DNA of 64,000 nucleotides, taken from the NCBI GenBank assembly GCA_973895155.1, contig OZ316893.1:11904001-11968000 (forward strand), written 5' to 3'. Numbering within the stretch: position 1 is the first letter of the stretch; each line of letters opens with the position of its first letter. The position numbers and the translations under genes were made by a program. Of the stretch, positions 21,301 through 30,284 are shown piece after piece. The notes under the pieces were generated by a model. It did no database searches, was not told where the DNA came from, and saw only the letters and a program-made list of their open reading frames with translations. The DNA is from Marsupella aquatica. Lineage: Eukaryota > Marchantiophyta.

Positions 21301-24190
21301 GCCCTTTATTGTAGACACTGTTATAATCATCATGAACTGAGGATTTGGTGGATCAGAGTAGCTTTCCGTTCTTTACCCTTTTCTAAACTTTAATGATTTG
21401 TAAACATATCTTGACCAATCAACTGACTCCTTTCCCTTTGCGGGCGCTTTTGTAGTATCCGAATTATAGAATGACGTTATAGTAGGTAATATAGAAGTAT
21501 GAATTTTGAAATATTATCAATATTTCTATGGCATTTGAGAAACATACCGTTTTGTTGGTTATGTTGTAGATATTAAATCATGCTGGAGCGGGATTGATGG
21601 CTTGGGGTACGGTTTGTGGGGTTTCTTTCATTAGTCATGTGCAGTGTATCACCACTATTTCATGATTCACTTATAATGTGAGTCTAAAGTTTTTGGGCAT
21701 TCAAGGAGAAAAATAAGCAGCAAGTTGTAGCTTCAAAATCTGCTGATTGAAGGATGTGCACAGTAAAATTGTACCCAGTGGCAGCTCTCAAAACTCTTGG
21801 GACAAAGCTTTAAATGTCGTGTCTATTTGCTCCATAAGATCTCATCTGATGGGCTCTCTCTCTGCTGGCCACTAATATTGTAGAGACATCTCTCTATATC
21901 CCAGGGATCCAATTTGTGATAGATTCACTGTTTGTGACAGTGCCAGAAATCAAGCGATGTAGTAAGCCAATGTAGTCTTGCAGCTAAAAGCTCTTGGAAC
22001 TGACAATGTTCTTAGTTTTGACTTCGTGGATAAGCCCTCAAGGTGAACTCCAGGGCAGCCATGGTAAAGTTTTTGGAGCATCTCTACAGCCTAGGGGCAC
22101 TTACGATGAAGAGAAGCTATCAGATTCTTTGGGAATTCAAATGGCACGGTTTACATTGAAATTTTTGCTCTATATATTGTAGTTGTCGGGGACTGTGGAT
22201 TGAAATTGAATAGCTAGGTAGCTAGTGTGAGGGCACTGCCTGAGCATCTACTCAATAATTGGGATGGTAACCGTGAGTTCACTAAATTCTGTTGATTTTA
22301 TTTTTTCATCATTCTCTATCTTTAGTTCATGTTATTCCTCCTGGATGGCTAAGGTTTGATTTGAGTATATTAACCAACTTCATCTTTGACTGTTGCATGG
22401 TGCTTTGCCTATAAAGACAGGAAGGACACAACTTTTTATGTGAAATTCTGACAAGGACTCATAAGTACTTGCATACGCTTTGTGTTTAATATTTTTCTTT
22501 GTACTTGCTAGCAGTGCTATATTTTAAGTGAATGTGTCAAAGGGCATGAGGCTACAAGGTAGCACTGGTAGCTGTGCCACCTAGAAAAGGTGCTTTCCCT
22601 TCTCCAATCTAGTGACCTAGCTTTAGGTCTGACTGAGGTTTTGTACAAAATTGATGTGGCAAACTATTGCATTCCTGCTTTTATTAATCAACAAGTAGAA
22701 AGGCCCAGAGTTCAATAAGAAGAAATAGCTTTCACCCTACCAGTCTCGTCTTCAAGTATATATGACATGCTTCGGTGGAATGAGATTTATCTGACTTCTG
22801 TCATACAGATAATTGAATATTAGACCATGGTCGATGATTGGTATATATGCACCGTCAAAACTCTCGTTTGACATTGTGGGTGGGTAGTGTTGGGTACACC
22901 AGGAATCGGGGAATAAAGCCAGGAGAAGAAACAGGGATGGATGAAACCTTTGCTAGTTGCTGGAATCAATCGTGTCTTCAAGTAAGTTTTCCTGCTTGTG
23001 GTATTTTCACAGTCATGTTTTAATTGTGGCAGGATTGGTCCAATGAATATGTCCAAACTGCAGTACTAAAATTTATGTTGCAGATAGTGACTGTCAAAGG
23101 ATCTTGCAGAGCTGATAATATATTGCAAGGACTCTAACAAGGACACATTTCCGTGTAGTTCCCAGTATCATGAAGCTATCAACTATCACGTATTATTTAT
23201 TACTAACAGACTTCATCGTTGACTGTTGGAAGGACACAACTTTTTATGTGAAATTCTGACAGGGATACATGTTTTGATAAGCTTTGTTTTAAATTGCTAT
23301 TTTTTACTAACTTGTTGGCATGCAATGGTATATTTAAAGTGAATGTGTCAATGTACTTGCAGGAACGAGGTACCATTGGTCCCTGTGCTACCCTGGAAAA
23401 ATGTGTATTGATTCCCTTCTCCAAATTTATTTATGGGCCCTGGTCCCTTTGCTGGGTGCACTTCTGATTGGTAATAGATCCTCTCTATGACTAGTACCTG
23501 GACGGAAGTGATTAAGTTGCCGGTACTCTGTTCCTGTATGTTCAACTTTGGTGACAAGAGGCTATTTTTGAGAGCCCTTCTGCACTTCTCAGTTATCTGG
23601 CATCTTTATTTAGAATTTCAATGTTGGCTGTGCTCTCCCCAAAGATGCTTCGACCTGAAGATTGGAACGATATGTCATCTCATGATGGGAATAACAATAT
23701 TCTACTTGTTAACGTGGCTAGTTCTTGATGACAATAAGGCTTACCAATGCGTCGTTGGGATGAGCTCTACTCTGGAATTGACATTTTTGTTACCGCTAGG
23801 GTAGGATGGAGTTGGAGAATGCTGACAATGGAGAGCTGCAGAAGTTTTGCAATCTACAAGGGGCGTCAAAGACTGGTCGGTAGGTAATTCTTAGATCAAT
23901 ATGTAACAAGTACCTACCTCTCAAATGATGCCCACAGTACACAATCAATGGATTTTTGGTTCACTGCATTGTGGAATTCTAGATGGGCCAAGAAATAGTG
24001 TATGTAGGCTTGATAGATGTAGGTTTTGTAGGTTTTGTAGAATGAGTGACAACTTTGTTTTTCTGTAGACATTAAAAGTTGTTATGTATTTCAAATTGTA
24101 ACATTCAATCCATCTGATAATACTATTTGTATGTTTTTCTTCAATGACATTTTGTTTCATAAATTTGTATTGAGTTGAATAACTATTGCT
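18330..24190. other. CACTA internal region, about 5.9 kb, no recognised gene
   Basis: I see no transposase and no recognisable domain. Two diverged internal duplications stand out. Sequence around 19550-19750 matches 21180-21400 (AAATGCCAAGATT, GAATGCCCTT...TTGTAG, GTGGATCA). Sequence around 22385-22600 matches 23215-23420 (GGACACAACTTTTTATGTGA, then AAGTGAATGTGTCAA). The longest open frame, 20881-21393 on the plus strand, overlaps one duplicate and is not conserved in the other. This may be captured host sequence or the wreck of the element's own genes. Confidence 0.45.
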
Positions 24191-25016
24191 TGACTTAAAT
24201 GCATGTACCTTGGATGAAGAGAATGTCTATTATTAGTAATGTCATTTTGTAACTTTTATTCAGCAAATCTATTGGATGAGTGTCCTGCATGACTCTTGAA
24301 TGACACAAACAATGACATAATGAATGGTCACTTCATACACATTTGTTTGTGTCCAGTATGACCACTTAAATTTGCTTAACTCAAGTCATTTAAAATATGA
24401 CCTGAATGACCCACAAAATGACATATAAAATGACTTATTTCATGGTCATTATGAACATCTGTATTTATGTCCAATATGACTCGTCTCAAGTCATTCAAGA
24501 CATATATGTATTTCCATGTGTCTACTCTCAATTCAGCCACGTGCCCCCATATGACTTGTCTCTAAGTAAGTCATTTTGGACAAGTCCAAAATGACCCAAA
24601 CCTATTGTCCCATGGTGAATACCATTTTGAGCCATGTGTCACTACTTGATTTGTTACATACTATGCGTCATTTTGGACTTGTCCAAAATGACAATTGACC
24701 TATTTTCTTTAACTGTCACATGGCATTGTATAATTGGGTACGGAGACTATTGACGGTGAAAGATGATTGACCGTCGATGGTGATTTTTTTGGTCATTTCA
24801 GACCGTTCACCATTTATGACCAAATCGTAAGTTAAGTCATTTCGGATGACATGAAATGACCACACATTTTTTGCGTCATTTGTCCGAAAAGACCGTGACG
24901 CAAATATCCAATGCAACGCGTCTGGAAAGACGGAAATGGATGCGTCATTGTTTTGATAAAAAGACTATGTGGGTAGTCATTGTTGCGGTCATAAACAACC
25001 ATGTTTTCTACTAGTG
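24190..25016. repeat. CACTA right subterminal region
   Basis: Dense short motifs (TCATTTTGGAC, CAAAATGAC, GTCATTT) in both orientations lead to the terminus CTACTAGTG at 25009-25016. They mirror the motifs of the left end. Confidence 0.75.
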
Positions 25017-25019
25017 GAG
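25017..25019 (+). other. Target-site duplication of the CACTA element, right copy
   Basis: GAG follows the right terminus CTAGTG (25011-25016) and matches 6497-6499. Confidence 0.85.
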
Positions 25020-27475
25020 CCTCTAAGAAAACGACGCCACGGGAGGAGGTCGACAACACCGGCAACACGAGAACGGAAGCTCGCATTCCCCTATCAAGGA
25101 GCCAGAGGTAGTAACATATGATGTAGTGAGAAATCCGTTGCGCCGGCCTACTCGTAATAATCCATATGTAGGCATCCAATTGGTCGAGAGGAAGATGACT
25201 GCCGAAGAGAGAAAGAAATATGACGAGCGAATGGATTCGGAAACAGATGAGGAGGTAAGCCGAAGCCAGGAGAGGCCGGTATTAAGAGCTTCTAATAGAG
25301 CCCAAGTGGAGGGACCTGTGGAGGAAAGTCAACCAGCAGCAGCCCAACAATATTCGGAGGAAGAGATCGAGGGCTTTGGAGGAGAGGCCGGCATGCTAGG
25401 TAGTCAGGTTAATGTGGATGATTACGATGACGACTATGTCGATCACGGGGAGAGGCCGGTACCAGGAGTTAGAACGATGGGAAGGTTTTGTAGAAGACTT
25501 CCTGCAGTCTTCTATGGCAAGCCGAAGGACCAGAAAACACCAGAATCTCCTCCACCAGATGTGACGCCATTGGAATTTGACAAGATGAAGGAAGCTGAAG
25601 CCGGGCTACAAGAGAGGATTAAGGAGTGGGGGGCCCGAAATGCAGAACAGGAATGCCAGCTACCAGGAGGAGAGTGGTCGGAAGAAATAAGACGGCTTAG
25701 TGAGAGGCAGGCCGAACCTCTCACTGACTTCGATCAATTACGGGCAGAAGCCTGGGAGAAACGACCTTGTTGGCAGATACTAGTATCACCTGGCAGGTCA
25801 AAATATGCCAGGGATCGGGCTAGGGAGTATGGAGACATGTGTGGACTGCTCGCCTTAGAAATCTTCGGCACTGAGTTAGAATCCGGACCATTTCTTAGAA
25901 AGGAAATGGCTGACCAAACAAGGTTGGAGGAGGCAATGACGTTGGAGCGGTTAAAGAAAGAGGAGGTAATCGCTCGGCTTCGCTCCATGGAAGCCGAAGT
26001 TGCTAAGACGAAGTCTGGTCAACCAACTCAGCAGGATCTCTTGGCTAAGCAACAGGAATTGGAAGTGGCCAACAACCAATTGGAAAACTACCAATTGGAT
26101 AATCAGCAGATCAAGGAAAATTTGACGAAGGTAGAGCTAGAGTTAGCCGATTCAAAAGCAGAAGTACAGGGTCTAAATCGCCAAGTCGAGAGGCTCAGAA
26201 AGATGGCTAAGGATCAGGCCACCCAGAGCGAGAAGGCCTTGGCAGAAGCCCAAAGGAAGTATGACAAGTTACTCGACCGGTTGGAGGCCATGTGTGAGAA
26301 GCATGAGGACGCCGTTTGCCTAAGCCGAGTCCAACAGATACGCAAAGAGCTTCAGGAGGAGCTAACCAGGACAAAGCAGGCATGGACGAACGAGGTCACA
26401 CAACTGGAAGGCATCAACGATTCCCAGAGAGCCGCTTTGGATAAGCAGGAGTTTGAGATTGTGCAGATCTTAAATGAGGAGCTGAAGATGGCCAGGTCCG
26501 AGATACAATGGCTTAACGATGAAGTTGAAGATGTATCTCAGGAATTGGAGGAGGCCAGGGATAAGATGCTCGGGTTGCAGAAGCGTGCCAACAATCAAAC
26601 GGAGAAATTGAAGAAGTATGCCAAAGCGGGATATGGGTCACCAACTGAAAGGCTTCCCGTCAGTAGTATGGTAGGCGGAAATATAGTGAAGCCGAAGCCG
26701 AAGCCGAGCTCACTGTTGTCAAGCGTGACTGGGGGCAAAGCCATGCAGTTGGTGGCAGATTTGGCAAAGATGTTCATGGGGCCAGGCGATAATAAAGTGA
26801 AGCCCCTTAAAGCCACTCCGGAGGAAGTCGAGAGCATGGCCGCTCACATTTGTGGTACTGTGGCCCTGAAGGCAGCTATGGTAGAGGTAAGTACTGTGGA
26901 TCAACTTGGAGCTGCGGTAACAGGTTTAGACGATGGTATTGCTTCTCTCGGGGGTCTCACTACATGGGGACCTCCCCATCACCTGCGACGTTTTTAGGCC
27001 TTGGACCCCCTAAAATGTAAGAATTTTTTTTATTTTTTAACCCCTATAAAGTTGGAATATTCTTGGAATATTCCAAAAATTGGATTAAAAAGGCCCTAAT
27101 GTTCTTATAAGTCTCAAAATTGAATTTAAAAGACCCTATTGTTCTTCTACAAAAATTCTGAAGTCTTCCCTTACAACCAATAAAATGACCCTATCCTTCG
27201 TCGCACGTGATATGCCATTTTTGTGGAAGTGAAACCCCCGAGTTGCTTCTATGGACGCCCAAAATGTGAAGCCGTGGGTTATCGAGACCGAGCGCATCGG
27301 GGAGCAGGCTTGGATTGAGGAAGTTAAGGCAAAAGCTCTCCAGGCCGTTGCCGAGGAGGATGAAGCCGATGCCGAACCCAAACCCAAAGTCGAGGAAGCC
27401 GAAGGGGTCAAGCCGGAGCCGATGGCAGGAGAAGGTGCAGAGTCGGAAGATTCAGACTTACCCCCGGTCATCTGA
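25020..27475 (+). pseudogene. Transposon protein gene, 3' part with coiled coil, split by MITE
   Basis: This continues the gene broken at 6499. The good frame (from about 25027 on) is one base out from the frame left of the CACTA insertion: precise excision would lead to TGA at 25119. An indel therefore exists in addition to the insertion. The region 25126-26946 is open, with an acidic N-terminal part, a Pro-rich stretch near 25540, and a long predicted coiled coil (about 25900-26640, heptads rich in Glu, Lys, Gln and Leu). A KPKPKP hinge and a conserved-looking tail follow. The 296-bp MITE at 26947-27242 cuts it. Removing the MITE and one 8-bp duplication restores the frame exactly, to the stop TGA at 27473-27475. 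The tail is Glu/Pro-rich. With the left half, the original protein was about 1,160 residues. A structural role for an element, such as a gag-like one, is a guess. Confidence 0.7.
26947..27242 (-). mobile_element. hAT-like MITE, 296 bp, copy 2 (in transposon coding region)
   Basis: The same ends as 9539-9835, inverted. It is flanked by perfect 8-bp duplications TTGCTTCT at 26939-26946 and 27243-27250. It cuts an open frame after the codons GCT TCT; the frame is restored in ATG GAC after the right duplication. Confidence 0.92.
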
Positions 27476-28720
27476 CAATTAAGGAGAGCCAGTCATCGGT
27501 TGGAAGGAGGACATGGCAGCAGGAGAAGGGCTTGGGCCAGAAGGGCGCGGCCGTTTAGGATGGGACAGGGCAAGTAGCGCCCTGTCGGCTTAGGTAGTAT
27601 TAGATGCTCGGTTCACACAGGGTTCCGGGCTAGTCAAGTTTTGTAGGTGATAGTTTTTTAGTAGGGTTATCGCGGTGGAAGGCCGTGAGTTGTGGTTAGG
27701 ATTTCCGCCTTTTCCCCTGAATGCGCTGCAAGGATAAAAACCTGGGCAGTGTGGCTTGGGGGCTTTTTCTTAGTCAAGGCTTTAGTGTAAATCTGTATTG
27801 TTGTGAGCATAGGAAGCTCTCGGCTAAATCTAGACCGCAGGGTATCAGTAAACCACCAGTTCCCTTGGATTTCTGAGCAATTGTTTGAATTGAGTTGGCC
27901 TCGTTGCATAGTTTGCAGATTCTTGCCATCCAAGAAGTTGAGTGTTATAATATCTGTTGCTTGATCAATTTAAGTCAGATAGGGTGAACTGTTGAGCAAA
28001 ATACAATCGCATTGTCTTGATTGGAGACTGCCCAATCAAACTCTAAGAGAAAAGTGAGGATTGAGAGTGTTTAGTCGGTGAAATGTGGGTTGAGTCAGTC
28101 TAAAAAAGACCTTCGGCCGGCTTAAGAAATTAAGCCATAGAGGTACATTCCGGGGGCGAAATACAAATATACCTGAAGAAGTTAAGAGGAATTAGGTGTC
28201 TCAGTTGTGCACAATTCACAAGCCCAGTGAAAGAATCGGTCCGGTAAGTGTGGATCGAAGGAGAGGATCGCGTTTCCAAACCAAATAGCTGCCATACGGC
28301 AAGAGGACAGACATAAACGAGTGGTTTATGATCGACTGAGGATAGTTCTTGGGGTTAGAGGTCTTGGAAAATGTGCCACAATGGGTGATGAACTACTCCC
28401 AGGGATCCCTACTTAGATTACCTTGCATGAAATTAGTTCAAGGTTGCAGTGAAAAGCTTTTTCCTTGACTGGCGAGAAACAATACTAACTCATTGTTTCT
28501 CTGATGGCAGATTTTGCTCTTGGTCAGCAAAGACACGTCTTGCGCACAATCCTTAGTGAGCACAATCCTAAGAATAGCAAAACCTAACATTCCACCAAAT
28601 ACCTAAAATTCTTTCAGGTGGACCAAACTACTAACCAAAATGAATAGGAAACTACCAACAAAAATGAATAGGCCAGGAAGTGTGTCCCACCTATAGGAAC
28701 ACCAACATCCAGACCAAGCA
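27476..28720. other. 3' flank of the decayed element; no gene
   Basis: GC-richer sequence directly after the stop, with codon-like purine richness fading by about 28.5 kb. A GGATAAAAACC box at 27732 could be a promoter or polyadenylation signal of an element terminus. No direct repeat of this sequence was found upstream of 5239, so I do not call a long terminal repeat. Confidence 0.35.
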
Positions 28721-28723
28721 ACA

Positions 28724-29115
28724 TTCAAGTTGGGGTCACACTATTTAAGGACATCCACAAAATTGGTGGACAGTTTTGATAGAGAAATTTGGAAGCCCTG
28801 GTCAAATTGTTGTTGATCACACGGATCCATAGACGGGCCATAGACATCTAAGCCATGGTCCACAAATGTCTTACCATAACCTTCATGATATATTTTTCTA
28901 GAAAATACTTAGGCAAATTGAATGAACATCCGAGCTAGGCTCACACTAACCATATATCCACAAAATCGATGGAGCTAGAGTTTTGATCGATAGGAACTTT
29001 CAAAGCCATGTTCAAATTGATCCTGGCCACAAGGATCACCAGGCATCTAAACCATGGTCAACAAATATCTTGCCATAACCTTCATGATTTTGCTAGAGAA
29101 TGAACAAATTGAATG
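28724..29115. repeat. Diverged tandem duplication, about 200 bp each
   Basis: The two halves share ATCCACAAAAT-GGTGGA or ATCGATGGA, GTTTTGAT, AAGCC-TG-TCAAATTG, CACA-GGATC, ATCTAA-CCATGGTC, CTT-CCATAACCTTCATGAT and AAATTGAATGAA. The copies start at about 28724 and 28930. Confidence 0.7.
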
Positions 29116-29589
29116 AATATATAAGACTCAACTCATTCTGGGCTACTTAATTAGAAGTTTTATGAATGCGGGTTAATGTTTAGTTGTATCACTCAATTAG
29201 GAAGGTGAAGGGTTAGCAATTGATTTCTATACTGAACAAGAGTGACTGAACCTAGCTCTATCCAAAAAGTATAGTATAAAACTAACCCACATATCATGAA
29301 GTAACAAACTAGTGTTATAAGAGAATTTGAATGAAGTTTCCAGACTACCATTGTGGGAGCATAGGTTGGGTAGGGGGTGGAATTGGGAAATGGGCATGAT
29401 TGGTATCTACAACTATAATAAAGGATCCTGTGTTTTTTGTCCTTTGTCCCAATATAAAAAAAGCTCTTGGGCGGGGAAGATCCACAGCCGTTGGATTTGT
29501 TGGATTTGTTTTGCTGTTTTCCCTGACCATTGATGGAGGAAATGGGCACCCCTGACGCATTTGTGTGTTCCCCACATTGTACCATAAAT

Positions 29590-29652
29590 GCCCGGCCCAA
29601 CTCCCTATGGGCAGGCCCTCCTTGTGCCATGCAAGGGACTGGCATAGGGCTA
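29590..29652. repeat. Dispersed repeat fragment, also at 52688-52742
   Basis: CTCCCTATGGG, then GGCCCTCCTTG, then a short variable stretch and GGCATAGGGCT also occur at about 52688-52742. Both lie in gene-poor DNA. This is probably part of an unrecognised dispersed element. Confidence 0.55.
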
Positions 29653-30284
29653 GTTCACCATAGCAAAGCCCTCACATTCAAACATTAGATTCTTAAAGGA
29701 AATGGATTCATGAAGGAAATTTCCCCTTTACAAATTAGAAAAAACAAAAACAAAAACAATAAATTACTTTCACATACATCCTGCCTTTCCAAAGAAGTTC
29801 CAACACACATCTTGTCCTTAGCTAATCGGCAGAATTGATGCGATCACAAAAACCTTTGTCCTTACCTAAAGATGGGATACATAGGGCGAAAATAGGGTCA
29901 GAGCAGGGACGGCCCGAATCAAGCAATTCCAAGAGCTTTAAGGGAAAGGAATGGTTATCCAAAGCCACAATGAACGAATCAAGGATTTAATAATACTTAA
30001 ACTTACTGCAGAAGCTAAACGGAGACCGACAAATTTCATTGTTTAGGGAATTATGTATGCAAAATGTTCGTCAGAAGAGCGAAACATGAACTTCTAGGAG
30101 CAGCTTTTGGAACACCAGGGACTGACATGACAGTAAGGATGAAGGTGGACTAACCAAAGAGGGGGCTCTTACTGTGTGTCGTGCTCCACTCTGAAATAGC
30201 TCACACACATACATATAGGAGATCTAATTCTAATCCAAGAACATGAATATTTTGAGACTGTGGACGTTAATCTTAATAGAAAGC
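29653..30284. other. Intergenic, no gene seen
   Basis: Scattered A-rich runs (29735-29760). Nothing further is recognised. Confidence 0.4.

Larger units (their letters stand above)
6500..25016. mobile_element. CACTA (CMC) DNA transposon, 18.5 kb, interrupted
   Basis: The left end reads CACTAGAAGAAAATAGGG and the right end, read inward on the minus strand, reads CACTAGTAGAAAACATGG. Both then reach TTTATGACC at the same distance, about 22 bp in. The element is flanked by GAG at 6497-6499 and 25017-25019, the 3-bp duplication typical of CACTA elements. Subterminal regions (6500-8587 with 17013-18330, and 24190-25016) are packed with short AAATGAC and GTCATTT motifs in both orientations, as CACTA ends usually are. 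I found no TNP2-type transposase in it, so it is probably non-autonomous. Its left subterminal part was later split by the 8.4-kb element at 8588-17012; without that insertion it would be about 10.1 kb. Confidence 0.9.

Noticed and set aside
20881-21393. 170-codon frame in the CACTA core
   Set aside because: It has no recognisable domain, overlaps one half of a diverged duplication, and the other half is not open in the same frame.
6500-25016. CACTA transposase assigned to the gene at 13192-16452
   Set aside because: That gene lies inside a separate pair of inverted repeats with its own 4-bp duplication and has DUF7869-like, not TNP2-like, motifs.
27476-28720. A long terminal repeat following the coiled-coil gene
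   Set aside because: No matching direct repeat was found upstream of 5239, and no primer-binding site or polypurine tract could be identified with confidence.
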